DNA of 21,741 nt, from positions 1 to 21,741 of the forward strand of contig JBEKYH010000099.1 in NCBI GenBank assembly GCA_049511115.1, written 5' to 3'. The position numbers and the translations under genes were made by a program. The DNA comes from JBEKYH01 sp049511115. GTDB lineage: Bacteria > Planctomycetota > Phycisphaerae > Tepidisphaerales > Tepidisphaeraceae. Below, one piece after another: positions 7,096 to 14,850 of this stretch. How positions within the stretch are numbered: position 1 is the stretch's first letter; every line of letters starts with the position of its first letter. The notes under the pieces were generated by a model. It was not told the DNA's origin. It saw only the letters and a list, made by a program, of their open reading frames with translations, and did not search any database.

Positions 7096-8745
7096 ATGTC
7101 GGTGATTCTCGATCATCCTTCGACGGCGGATACGCGGGAGCAATCGCTTGCCATCGCGAAAGCGGCGGGTGTCGCCGTTGTCGAAGACCTTTCCGGCCTG
7201 ATGGCGGCGGCGGAGTTTATCGAGAAAGTCCCCATCGCCTTTGCGCGAAGCGCTACGCTGCTGGGACTGGCCGCCGCTCCGCGACTTCCGGCGTGCGAGG
7301 GTCGAGTCATCCTGGCCGTCGCCGATTTAACAGACTATGGGCCAATCCAGGTGGTCGCGCGCTTTCTCGGCCGGCCTGTGTTGCCGGTGCTGGCGCAGGC
7401 GGAGCAAATCGCCACACAGATTAACCATGCCTACGAGCAGCGCACCGGCCAGACGCAGGCGATGATCGAGCGGCTGGATCGGCAGGAAGTGCTGGCCGAA
7501 GTGCGCGCCGCGACGGGACGCGAAGATTTGCTGGATGTGGCCACGCGCGCGCCGGTTATCAAGCTGGTCAATTTGATTCTGTTCGAGGCCGTGCAGGCCG
7601 CCGCTTCGGATGTGCATATCCAACCGTATGAGGATTCGCTGGTCATCCGCCTCCGGATTGATGGCGTGCTTTATGATTCATTTTCGATCCCCAAGGCCGC
7701 ACAAGAGGAGATCATCAGCCGCGTGAAAGTCATGGGGCGGATGAATATCGCGGAAAAGCGGCTGCCGCAGGACGGGCGGGCGACTGTGCAGGTGGGTGAC
7801 CGGGGGATTGATTTGCGCATTGCCACTTTGCCCACGACGTTTGGCGAGCGCGCGGTGATCCGCCTGCTGGATAAGGGCACGCGGCTCTATAGCGCCGCCG
7901 AATTGGGAATGGAACCCGCGACGCTGGCGCGATTCCGCCGGCTGATCGCGCGCGAGCATGGGATGATTCTGGCGACCGGTCCGACCGGCAGCGGCAAGAC
8001 GACCACGCTCTACGCCGCCCTGCGCGATATCGACCGCAAGGGGCAGAATATTCTGACGCTGGAAGACCCGATTGAATATCGCCTGGAAGGAATCAGCCAG
8101 ACGCAGGTGAATGACAAGAAGGGGATTACCTTCGCGTCGGGCCTGCGCAGCGTCTTGCGGCAGGACCCGGACATCATCATGGTCGGCGAAATCCGCGATC
8201 ATGAGACGGCCGTCATGGCGATTCAATCGGCGCTCACGGGGCATTTGGTTCTCAGCACGCTGCACACCAATGACGCCGCCAGCGCGGTCACGCGCTTGCT
8301 TGATCTGGGCATTGAGCCGTATCTGCTGGCCAGCAGTTTGATCGGCGTCGTGGCGCAGCGGCTGGTGCGGCGCGTATGCCGCCAGTGCGCGGCGCCGGTG
8401 CAGCCGACGGCGGAGGAATTGGCGCAACTGGGATTGAACGGAGGGCGCGGCGAGGGGCGGAATCTCGATTCCTTGCAAGCCGGCGCGGGCTGCCCCGCTT
8501 GCCGCAACACCGGCTATCGCGGCCGCATCGGGCTGTTTGAATTGCTCGTGGTAGATGACGCGCTCCGCCGCCACATTCAGGCGCGGGCCAACTCCACGGA
8601 CATCAAGTCCGCGGCGATCTCCGGCGGGATGTCCACATTGCGCGACGACGGCGTCGCCAAGGCGCTCGCTGGAGCAACCACCATTGACGAAGTCGTTCGC
8701 GTGACGTTTACCGAAGACGAACCCACCGCCTCGGAGGCCACCTGA
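7096..8745 (+). CDS. gspE: Type II secretion ATPase GspE
   Basis: A 549-residue cytoplasmic hexameric ATPase that powers pseudopilus assembly. The N-terminal GspE domain occupies about residues 1-125. The catalytic part carries Walker A GPTGSGKT at 295-302, an Asp box (LTLEDPIEY), Walker B-like DPDIIMVGEIRD from about residue 357 and a His box (STLHTNDAASAV). The four-Cys zinc motif typical of GspE/PilB is complete: Cys428, Cys431, Cys466 and Cys469. Length is normal for the family. TAGGAG at 7077-7082 precedes ATG 7096 by about 13 bases. The gene begins 16 bases after gspD and is followed after one base by gspF, so translational coupling is likely. PilB of a type IV pilus is the alternative, but the gspG/H/I/J/K/C/L/M neighbours favour GspE. 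Confidence 0.96.
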   Translation: MSVILDHPSTADTREQSLAIAKAAGVAVVEDLSGLMAAAEFIEKVPIAFARSATLLGLAAAPRLPACEGRVILAVADLTDYGPIQVVARFLGRPVLPVLAQAEQIATQINHAYEQRTGQTQAMIERLDRQEVLAEVRAATGREDLLDVATRAPVIKLVNLILFEAVQAAASDVHIQPYEDSLVIRLRIDGVLYDSFSIPKAAQEEIISRVKVMGRMNIAEKRLPQDGRATVQVGDRGIDLRIATLPTTFGERAVIRLLDKGTRLYSAAELGMEPATLARFRRLIAREHGMILATGPTGSGKTTTLYAALRDIDRKGQNILTLEDPIEYRLEGISQTQVNDKKGITFASGLRSVLRQDPDIIMVGEIRDHETAVMAIQSALTGHLVLSTLHTNDAASAVTRLLDLGIEPYLLASSLIGVVAQRLVRRVCRQCAAPVQPTAEELAQLGLNGGRGEGRNLDSLQAGAGCPACRNTGYRGRIGLFELLVVDDALRRHIQARANSTDIKSAAISGGMSTLRDDGVAKALAGATTIDEVVRVTFTEDEPTASEAT

Positions 8746-8746
8746 C

Positions 8747-9949
8747 ATGGCCGTCTTCGACTACAACGCCGTGGATACCGCCCAGGCCCCCAACCGCGGC
8801 ATTCTCGTGGCGGATACGCCGCGGCAGGCGCGCGATCTGCTTCGTGCTCGCGGGCTGACCATTCAACGCCTGGACGCGCAGGAGGGACAGCGAGAGGGCC
8901 GCTTGACCATCGGCCGCCGCCGTCACGTGCAGAGGGTTGCGCGTTTTGCCGGTGAATTGTCGATGCTGATTGGCGCGGGCATTCCGCTGCTGGAAGCGAT
9001 TGACGCCATCGCCCGCGAGAATCACGGGGCGTTCAGCGCGTCCTTGGCCGTGTTGCGCGATCGCATCACGGCGGGGTCAAGTCTGGCGGATGCCATGGCC
9101 GAACAACCGGCGCTGTTTGATGATCTGACGGTGGCGATTGTGGATGTCGGCGAACAAGCCGGGTCGCTGGAAATCGCGCTGGCCAGACTCGCGGGCTTTA
9201 TGGAGCGGTCGCTGGCCTTCAAGAATCGCCTGGCGACGGCGCTGGCGTATCCGTCCTTTGTTCTGGTGATGGCGGTTTCCGTCGCCGTCGGTTTGATGAC
9301 GTTTGTCATGCCCAAACTCCTCGAGGGGTTGACTGAATCGGGGCAGCAGTTGCCGGCCATCACGGTAGTGGTGAAAGCGGCCAGCGATTTGCTGGTGACG
9401 CGCTGGTGGGCGATTCTGGCGGTCATCGCGGCAGGGGGCGCGGCATTGGCGGCCATTCTCCGCAGCCCCGTGGGCCGGGTACAGTGGGATCGAGTGCTTC
9501 TGAAAATTCCCATCGTGGGCGAGATCATCCGCCGCCAGACGGTGTCGCGAATCGCCGTGGTGATTGCCACGCTCATGAGCAGTGGCGTGGTATTTCTCCG
9601 CGCTCTGCGCATCGCCCAGCGCGGCACGTCGAACTCCGTATTCCGCGATGCCCTGGGCCGGTGCGAAACCGCTGTGGCAGCCGGGCGCGATATTTCCAGC
9701 GCCCTCGATGACACCGGCGTATTCGGGCCGGTGGTGGTGCGGGTTTTCTCAGTCGGCCAGCAATCGGGGCGGCTCGAGGAGATGCTCGAAAAGCTGGCCG
9801 CCGACTATGATCGGCAAGTTGCTCTTGCGGCCGACCGGCTGACGGCGCTGCTGGAGCCGGTGCTGGTGTTGTTGCTGGTGGGCTTGGTGGGCATGATCGC
9901 GCTGGCGACAGTGCTGCCCCTGATGGAGGCCGCCGATGTGCTGCAATAA
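8747..9949 (+). CDS. gspF: Type II secretion inner-membrane platform protein GspF
   Basis: A 400-residue polytopic inner-membrane protein that couples the GspE ATPase to pseudopilin assembly. Two T2SSF domains are visible, about residues 64-187 (FAGELSMLIGAGIPLLEAI, VGEQAGSLE) and 267-390 (ATLMSSGVVFLRAL, VGQQSGRLEEML). Membrane segments lie near 170-188, 219-238 and 369-391, the usual three. The N-terminal region (VFDYNAVD, then a helix after DTPRQARDLL) is the standard cytoplasmic start. Length matches the family. The ATG follows the gspE stop by one base, and the 3' end overlaps gspG by 14 bases. Confidence 0.95.
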   Translation: MAVFDYNAVDTAQAPNRGILVADTPRQARDLLRARGLTIQRLDAQEGQREGRLTIGRRRHVQRVARFAGELSMLIGAGIPLLEAIDAIARENHGAFSASLAVLRDRITAGSSLADAMAEQPALFDDLTVAIVDVGEQAGSLEIALARLAGFMERSLAFKNRLATALAYPSFVLVMAVSVAVGLMTFVMPKLLEGLTESGQQLPAITVVVKAASDLLVTRWWAILAVIAAGGAALAAILRSPVGRVQWDRVLLKIPIVGEIIRRQTVSRIAVVIATLMSSGVVFLRALRIAQRGTSNSVFRDALGRCETAVAAGRDISSALDDTGVFGPVVVRVFSVGQQSGRLEEMLEKLAADYDRQVALAADRLTALLEPVLVLLLVGLVGMIALATVLPLMEAADVLQ

Positions 9950-10394
9950 AAAAACGCGATCGCGCGCCTTCACGCTCATCGAGCTGACGGCGGTTCTCGC
10001 ATTAATGGCGATTCTCGCGGGGATCGTCACCATCAACGTGCGGCATTATCTCATCAAGGGCAAACAGGACGCCGCCCGGGCGGAGATCGCCACCATTGCC
10101 GACGCGATCGAAGCGTTCTACACCGCACAGGGCCGGTATCCCACCAACCAGGAAGGTCTGGCGGTTTTGGCGGATAAATCCGGCGGGGCCGAGCCGCTGC
10201 TGAAGCAAATGCCGGTCGACCCCTGGGGGCATCCATATCAATACAACTGCCCCGGCCGCAACGGCGAGCCGTATGAAGTGATCTGCTTCGGCGCCGACGG
10301 CCGCGAAGGGGGCGAAGGCGCGGACGCGGATATTTACAGTTGGTCGCTCAAGGCGCCGGTGGACCAGGGAGTTGCCCATGCGGCCGGGCAGTAA
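9936..10394 (+). CDS. gspG: Major pseudopilin GspG
   Basis: A 152-residue major pseudopilin that builds the periplasmic pseudopilus. The prepilin leader MCCNKKTRSRA is followed by FTLIELTAVLAL, so cleavage should occur between Ala11 and Phe12 with Glu5 of the mature protein present. Ala at -1 replaces the more usual Gly. The GspG hallmark block is intact: YPTNQEGLAVL, DPWGHPYQY, then ICFGADGREGGEGADADIYS, which includes the calcium-site loop. GGAGG-like GGAGG at 9925-9929 sits six bases before the ATG. The start overlaps the end of gspF by 14 bases in another frame, which suggests translational coupling. Processing needs a GspO/PilD peptidase encoded elsewhere. Confidence 0.96.
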   Translation: MCCNKKTRSRAFTLIELTAVLALMAILAGIVTINVRHYLIKGKQDAARAEIATIADAIEAFYTAQGRYPTNQEGLAVLADKSGGAEPLLKQMPVDPWGHPYQYNCPGRNGEPYEVICFGADGREGGEGADADIYSWSLKAPVDQGVAHAAGQ

Positions 10395-10875
10395 TCGAGC
10401 TTTCACCGCGATTGAGATGCTGGCGGCGCTGGGCTTGATGGCGATCGTCGCAGCGGGGGCGTCATTGTCGCTGGCGGGAATCCAGCGCCGCTCCGACATG
10501 GCCGGCGCGATTGACCGGATCAAATTCTTTGACGACCTCACGCGCCGGCAGGCCATTCAATCGGGTCGGCCGCTGACGCTGACCTTTGACGAGACGGCCA
10601 TCAATCGCGCCGCGATGCCGGCGACGCCCGGCGACCCGCCAATCGCGATGCTGCAGTTGCCCGACGGTTTCACCATCGACCGCACCGTGGTCTTTGCAAC
10701 CGATCAGACCACTGTCCCAATTTCCGCCGCCGGATTATCGCCGACGTATGCGGTGCTTTTATCTGGACGCGGACAGCGGCGCTGGATGATCGTATCCGCC
10801 GTGGGCGCGGCGACGATGGCAGATGATGACGGAGTGGTTGAAGATGAAATGGATCGCCTGCAAACGCCGCGGTAG
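10378..10875 (+). CDS. gspH: Minor pseudopilin GspH
   Basis: A 165-residue minor pseudopilin, a probable component near the pseudopilus tip. The leader MRPGSNRA precedes FTAIEMLAALGLMAIVAAGA, giving Ala at -1 and Glu at mature position 5. The rest is a beta-rich GspH-like domain (GRPLTLTFDE, MLQLPDGFTIDRTVVFA, YAVLLSGRGQRRWMIV). The start was placed at ATG 10378 because AGGGAG at 10366-10371 is six bases upstream; a TTG two codons earlier is in frame but badly spaced. The start overlaps gspG by 17 bases. Assignment to GspH rather than another minor pseudopilin rests on order and domain character, since sequence identity in this family is low. Confidence 0.85.
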   Translation: MRPGSNRAFTAIEMLAALGLMAIVAAGASLSLAGIQRRSDMAGAIDRIKFFDDLTRRQAIQSGRPLTLTFDETAINRAAMPATPGDPPIAMLQLPDGFTIDRTVVFATDQTTVPISAAGLSPTYAVLLSGRGQRRWMIVSAVGAATMADDDGVVEDEMDRLQTPR

Positions 10876-11221
10876 GGGCATGACGCTGGTCGAGGTTGTC
10901 GCGGGGCTGGCCCTGATGGCGACGCTGATGACTTCGCTATTGGCCGTCAAGGCGCGCGTGATTCATCAGAATCACCTGGCCGAACGGCAGCGCGAGGCGG
11001 CCGCCGCGGCGGATCAACTGCTGGCCAAGTGGTGGCCGAACCCCAAGACGTTTCCGCGCTCTTCACAGGGAACGGCAGCCGACGGATTTTCCTGGCGCAC
11101 GCAGATAACTCCCAATTCCGCGGCCCAGGCCGTGGGCGCGCAGGTCGTGCGGCTGGAGGTATTCGACTCATCCGGCGCGGACGTGACGGTAGAGGTGCTT
11201 CTTGCGGCGTGGGGCCAATAG
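10844..11221 (+). CDS. gspI: Minor pseudopilin GspI
   Basis: A 125-residue minor pseudopilin. The basic leader MKWIACKRRGRG precedes MTLVEVVAGLALMATLM, so cleavage is after Gly12 with Met at +1 and Glu at +5, the usual GspI arrangement. The distal part (ADQLLAKWWPN, VVRLEVFDSSGADVTVEVLL) is short and beta-rich as in the family. ATG 10844 is preferred because GGAG at 10831-10834 lies nine bases upstream and gives a normal leader; ATG 10823 or 10826 would give an unusually long one. It overlaps the end of gspH by 32 bases. In other systems GspI, J and K form the tip complex, and J and K follow here. Confidence 0.87.
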   Translation: MKWIACKRRGRGMTLVEVVAGLALMATLMTSLLAVKARVIHQNHLAERQREAAAAADQLLAKWWPNPKTFPRSSQGTAADGFSWRTQITPNSAAQAVGAQVVRLEVFDSSGADVTVEVLLAAWGQ

Positions 11222-11233
11222 GGGCGGATTTTT

Positions 11234-11785
11234 ATGCGACGACATCCCGCTGCATTTTCTCTGATCGAAATGCTGGCCGCGCTGGCGCTGGGCACGCTGC
11301 TCATGCTGGCCGCGATGGGTGTGCTGCGGTCGCTGGCGCACTTTCCGGCTGCGACAATCACTGCCCAGTCGCCGCAAACGGAGGTTGTGCGGCTGCTGCG
11401 CTGGGATTTGGCCAATGCGCGGCGATTTGAGTCCACGCCGGACGGGGTGATCCTATGGGGTTTGGATTCTCTGGACCCAGCCGACATGACCGCGACACAT
11501 CGGCCGGCGAAAGTGACCTATCGCATTGCGGATTTCGCGGGCGTGTCGTCGCTGATGCGTCTTGAGGAGCCGCTGGGGGCCGCGATGGGTCCGGGGAATT
11601 CGCCGCAGCTTATCTGCTCGAATGTTTCGCGAATTGCCATCCGTGGGATTTCCGATTCAGCGGCTGCCTCCGGGGATGCTCAGCCTTTTGAGCGGAATCA
11701 GGGGCGGCCTCTGCCGCAATGCGTTGAAGTCAGTCTTACCAGCGGTCTGGGCGTAGAAACGCAAACGATCCTTTGCCTGAGATGA
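11234..11785 (+). CDS. gspJ: Minor pseudopilin GspJ
   Basis: A 183-residue minor pseudopilin. A very short leader (MRRHPAA) precedes FSLIEMLAALALGTLLMLAA, with Ala at -1 and Glu at mature position 5. The body is GspJ-like: a helix with LLRWDLANARRFE, then VILWGLDSLD, THRPAKVTYRIAD and LMRLEEPLG, patterns common in GspJ beta sheets. It begins 12 bases after gspI with only a weak purine tract (GGGGCGGA) upstream, and ends four bases before gspK. Length is close to the family norm. Predicted to join GspI and GspK at the pseudopilus tip. Confidence 0.87.
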   Translation: MRRHPAAFSLIEMLAALALGTLLMLAAMGVLRSLAHFPAATITAQSPQTEVVRLLRWDLANARRFESTPDGVILWGLDSLDPADMTATHRPAKVTYRIADFAGVSSLMRLEEPLGAAMGPGNSPQLICSNVSRIAIRGISDSAAASGDAQPFERNQGRPLPQCVEVSLTSGLGVETQTILCLR

Positions 11786-11789
11786 CCGA

Positions 11790-12506
11790 ATGAACCGCCA
11801 ACGCGGCAATGGTTTTGTGCTTCTGGTGATCCTCGTGCTGCTTACTCTGGCGGCGGCGGCGCTGGCCGGCGTCTGCCGCGTCTCCCTGCGCAACGCCCTG
11901 GCGTCAACCGAGGACGCCGGCGAACTGCAGCGCCGCTGGGGAGCGTTAAGTTGCGAGACCGCGATCCTGCCCCATGCGGAAATCCTGTTGCAACAGGCCG
12001 AGGCCTTGCGCCACCGGCCAGTGGCGTCGTTGGACATGGACATCCAATTGGGCGGTCAGGATTTCTCCGTGCATGTGGCGGATGAACAGGCCAAGGTGAA
12101 TCTCAACTTCATCTACCAGACGCGCGGCCGCGCCGCCGCCGAAGCCGCGGCGCGGGTGGCAACGCGAAACGTGGGAGACCGACTTCTCGTGACGCTGCGG
12201 CCATCCGATGTTGCACCGCCGCTGGTCAGTTTTGGGCAGGTGTTTTCGGCCTCGCCGGCGACGTCGCTTAGCGCGTCGGCAGACATCACCTGCTGGGGCG
12301 ATGGCCGGTTAAATTGGCGTCGCGCCTCTGCGGCCGCACTGGCGGGGCAATGCCAGCAGGCGCTCGGAGTGGCCGCCGTCCAGCGTCTGCTGGCGCTGCA
12401 ATCGGACAATCCCGCTCCGGGCCTTGCGGACCTTATGAACGATCCGCAACTCGCCCAGGGCCAGCAGACCGGTGAATTAATCAAGCTGCTCCGATTTTCC
12501 TGGTGA
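11790..12506 (+). CDS. gspK: Minor pseudopilin GspK
   Basis: A 238-residue protein with leader MNRQRGNG and hydrophobic FVLLVILVLLTLAAAALAG, cleavage expected after Gly8. Glu at mature position 5 is absent, which is characteristic of GspK. DEQAKVNLN from residue 98 matches the conserved DE-x-x-K-x-NLN region of GspK, and the C-terminal helical part (LLALQSDNPAPGLADLMNDP) fits the family. It is shorter than the roughly 300 residues of many GspK proteins, mainly through a reduced alpha domain. It starts four bases after gspJ; its TGA is part of a GGTGA that may serve as ribosome binding site for the next gene. Confidence 0.87.
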   Translation: MNRQRGNGFVLLVILVLLTLAAAALAGVCRVSLRNALASTEDAGELQRRWGALSCETAILPHAEILLQQAEALRHRPVASLDMDIQLGGQDFSVHVADEQAKVNLNFIYQTRGRAAAEAAARVATRNVGDRLLVTLRPSDVAPPLVSFGQVFSASPATSLSASADITCWGDGRLNWRRASAAALAGQCQQALGVAAVQRLLALQSDNPAPGLADLMNDPQLAQGQQTGELIKLLRFSW

Positions 12507-12513
12507 AAGATTG

Positions 12514-13056
12514 ATGACGACGCGAAAGGCCACACAACTGCTTTGGAGAACGGCCGTGCTGGTGGTCGCGGCAGGGGTGTTGACGATCGGCCTGGCCGCC
12601 GCGCTTCCGTTGGATACTCCATCGGTTGATACGGCGGATGCTGCTGCGGCGCCGGCGACGTCGCCATCTGACTCATTAGATGGCAGTCTTCCCGCGCTCG
12701 CGGATTTTGCCAAAGTCTGGTCGATCGACCTGGGCCACAATGTTGTCGAGCAGCCACCGCCTTCAGCGGCGGACGCGGTACTGGCCGCAACCCCGCCGCC
12801 GACCATTCATGTCATCGGGACCATTGTCGAACCAGGGCACTCGCTGGCGATGATCCTGGGCGGCGATGGGAAGACGGTCTTCCAGGGCGTGGGAGATGTG
12901 AGCGGCGGGGCGAAAATTACCGCGATTTCAATTGATTCCGTAACTTTTGACGTCGGCGGCAAGGCAATTGTTTACCAGGTTGAAAAGCCGCCGGCGCCGG
13001 CAGCGCCGCCGCCGAGCGCGGCGCCAGCCACGGTCATTCCCGCGGAGGAGCAATGA
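12514..13056 (+). CDS. gspC: GspC-like inner-membrane protein with HR domain
   Basis: A 180-residue protein with a single N-terminal membrane anchor (residues about 11-33, TAVLVVAAGVLTIGLAAAL), a Pro/Ala/Ser-rich linker, and a periplasmic HR-type domain at about residues 97-156: VIGTIVEPGHSLAMIL, VFQGVGDVSGGAKITAI and VTFDVGGKAIVYQVEK. In type II systems this domain contacts the N0 domain of the secretin and bridges inner and outer membranes. There is no PDZ or coiled-coil domain; the protein ends in a Pro/Ala-rich tail. ATG 12514 is preferred over the TTG directly before it. The gene sits after gspK instead of before gspD as in enterobacterial operons. Confidence in the HR domain is good, although sequence similarity is diffuse. 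Confidence 0.8.
   Translation: MTTRKATQLLWRTAVLVVAAGVLTIGLAAALPLDTPSVDTADAAAAPATSPSDSLDGSLPALADFAKVWSIDLGHNVVEQPPPSAADAVLAATPPPTIHVIGTIVEPGHSLAMILGGDGKTVFQGVGDVSGGAKITAISIDSVTFDVGGKAIVYQVEKPPAPAAPPPSAAPATVIPAEEQ
13044..13050 (+). promoter_or_regulatory. Strong ribosome binding site for gspL
   Basis: GGAGGAG lies at the 3' end of gspC, just before the gspL ATG at 13053. It is the strongest Shine-Dalgarno match in the operon and fixes the gspL start at the ATGA stop/start overlap. Confidence 0.7.
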
Positions 13057-14345
13057 AATCCTCGCGCGGCGCGATCCTGATGGCCGGTCCCGGCGAATGG
13101 CGAATCGGCGCGTGGACAACCAGCGGCGTCGCCTGGACGGACACCGGCATTTCATCGCACGCCACCGCCGCCGAGATCAGCGAAAAACTTCCCGCCGCCA
13201 TGGACCGCGCCGGCTGTCGCGGTCGGCCCGTGGTATTGGCCCTGCCATCGGACGCGTGTCTGGCCGCATCCATCGCCACGGCGGCGCTGCCGCGCAAGGA
13301 CCGGCGGCGGGCCATGGAATATCGGCTCGAGGGCAAGCTGCCGCTGGCGATTGAAGAGGTGTCATCCGACTTCGTCGTCCATAACGGACAGGCCCTGGGG
13401 GTTTGCGTACGCGCTGATTTTGTAGGCTCATCCGTGGCGACGATTCGCCAATGCGGGGTTCGCCTCGAGGCGGTCTGCCCGGCGGCGATATTGGGATTTC
13501 AGGCAGGCGAACATGGCACGGAATCGCCCGATTTGATCGTCTGGCAGGATGGGGCGATGGCCGATGTGTTCCTGCTCGATGGCGGCGAATTGGTGCAATG
13601 GCATTGGGTTCCCGCCACGACGGCGGATGTCAGCTTGATTGTGGCGTCACATGCCGCGCGGCGCGGACGGGATCTTCGCGTCGAACTGCGTGGGGCAACA
13701 CATGATTTGACGCGGGAAATTGGGCGTCTGGCGAATGTACATTCAGCCACTTCCGACGCGACGGCGATGCACGACGCCGCCCTGCAAACCGCCCGGCGCG
13801 TGGTCTCTCATGAATCAGAGCCGCTGGTGAATTTCGCGCACGATTCCAACGGCGGCGCCGAATTGCGCAAGCCGCTAACAGCGTTACTCGTCGCATCTCT
13901 TTTCCTCTCTCTCGCCGTGATCGGCTCCATGATCTGGCGTGCCCAGCGATATGCCGCCGTCGCCGACGGGTTTGACCAGCAGGAGCAGGCGCTGTTCCAG
14001 CAGCTTTTCCCCAATGAGGCGGTGCCGGTGGGTGTGCATTCGCGCCTGCAAAGCTACGCCGGCGATCTTCAGCCCCAGGCGTCGGCTAAACGATCGGCGT
14101 TGATCGCCCTGTACCATTTCCTGGCCAATCTCCCGGCGACGGTGCATTTTCAACTGGATGAAATGCAGTTCGACGCCGGCCAGGCGACGGTGCATGGCCG
14201 CACCGATTCACTGGCGCACGCGGATCAAATCGCGGCCGCGCTTCGGAAGTCGTCCACATTAAATGTTGACGATCCGCAGACCCAGCAGCTTGGCGACGGC
14301 GGCGTCGGGTTCACCATCACCGCCAGGGAAAGGGGCCGGCCATGA
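13053..14345 (+). CDS. gspL: GspL-like assembly protein with actin-like cytoplasmic domain
   Basis: A 430-residue bitopic inner-membrane protein. Residues 1-250 look like the actin-like cytoplasmic domain of GspL/PilM (VVLALPSDACLAASIATAAL, RRRAMEYRLEGKLPLAIEEV), the region that recruits GspE. A membrane segment lies at about 275-295 (LTALLVASLFLSLAVIGSMI), followed by a coiled region and a small ferredoxin-like periplasmic domain (FQLDEMQFDAGQATVHGRT, HADQIAAAL). It overlaps gspC by four bases and gspM by four bases, both ATGA. The family is divergent, so the call rests on domain order, length and position before a GspM-like gene. A PilM/PilN fusion is the alternative reading. Confidence 0.82.
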   Translation: MKSSRGAILMAGPGEWRIGAWTTSGVAWTDTGISSHATAAEISEKLPAAMDRAGCRGRPVVLALPSDACLAASIATAALPRKDRRRAMEYRLEGKLPLAIEEVSSDFVVHNGQALGVCVRADFVGSSVATIRQCGVRLEAVCPAAILGFQAGEHGTESPDLIVWQDGAMADVFLLDGGELVQWHWVPATTADVSLIVASHAARRGRDLRVELRGATHDLTREIGRLANVHSATSDATAMHDAALQTARRVVSHESEPLVNFAHDSNGGAELRKPLTALLVASLFLSLAVIGSMIWRAQRYAAVADGFDQQEQALFQQLFPNEAVPVGVHSRLQSYAGDLQPQASAKRSALIALYHFLANLPATVHFQLDEMQFDAGQATVHGRTDSLAHADQIAAALRKSSTLNVDDPQTQQLGDGGVGFTITARERGRP

Positions 14346-14845
14346 AGGACAATCAAAGACCGGCGGTCTTCGTTTCTGTGGTCGGGCTGGCCGTGATCTT
14401 CTGCGCCGCATGGGCTTGGGAGTATTTGGATGACCAGCGATCCGCCGCCGCGGCCGCCGCCGTGGAATTGGCGGATTGCCGCGATCTGGGCCGCCGCATC
14501 GTGGCATCGCGCCTGAACGCCGTCACGACGGCGCGTCCCGCTGATCTGACGACCGCGATCTCGACGGCGGCCATGAGTTCGGGATTGGCTCCGGAAAGTC
14601 TGGATCACATTGATCCGAGCTCCGCGCGCCGCGCCGCCGACGGCTCCGGCAGCGAAAAACAAATCGACCTGTCCATTCGCCAGGGGACGTTGGGGCAGAT
14701 CGTCACATTTGCGCACGCGCTTTCGGTCGCGCCGTTGAGCCTTTGCGTCGAGCGATTACGGCTGACGCCCTCGCCGTCGGATGGCGGTGGCTGGGGCGCC
14801 GAGATGACGCTCACTTGTCCGGATACGGACGATCGGGGAAGGTAA
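14342..14845 (+). CDS. gspM: GspM-like inner-membrane protein
   Basis: A 167-residue protein with a short cytoplasmic tail, one membrane segment at about residues 8-27 (AVFVSVVGLAVIFCAAWAWE), a helical stretch and a small alpha/beta domain (IDLSIRQGTLGQIVTFAHAL, LCVERLRLTPSPSD). This is the expected GspM layout, a partner of GspL in the inner-membrane platform. It starts within an ATGA overlap with gspL. Sequence conservation in GspM is weak, so the identification depends on architecture and position. The next gene begins five bases after its stop. Confidence 0.75.
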   Translation: MKDNQRPAVFVSVVGLAVIFCAAWAWEYLDDQRSAAAAAAVELADCRDLGRRIVASRLNAVTTARPADLTTAISTAAMSSGLAPESLDHIDPSSARRAADGSGSEKQIDLSIRQGTLGQIVTFAHALSVAPLSLCVERLRLTPSPSDGGGWGAEMTLTCPDTDDRGR

Positions 14846-14850
14846 GGCTG

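Noticed and set aside
6072..7097. Long minus-strand open frame opposite the end of gspD
   Set aside because: Arg-rich, domain-free translation lying wholly across the conserved secretin domain.
7678..8748. Long minus-strand open frame opposite gspE
   Set aside because: Covers the gspE catalytic region with its Walker and Cys motifs; the antisense product has no motif and is a GC-content artefact.
14743..14850. Earlier in-frame start for the TPR lipoprotein gene
   Set aside because: It would begin inside gspM and place about 36 unrelated residues ahead of a clear lipoprotein signal peptide and lipobox.
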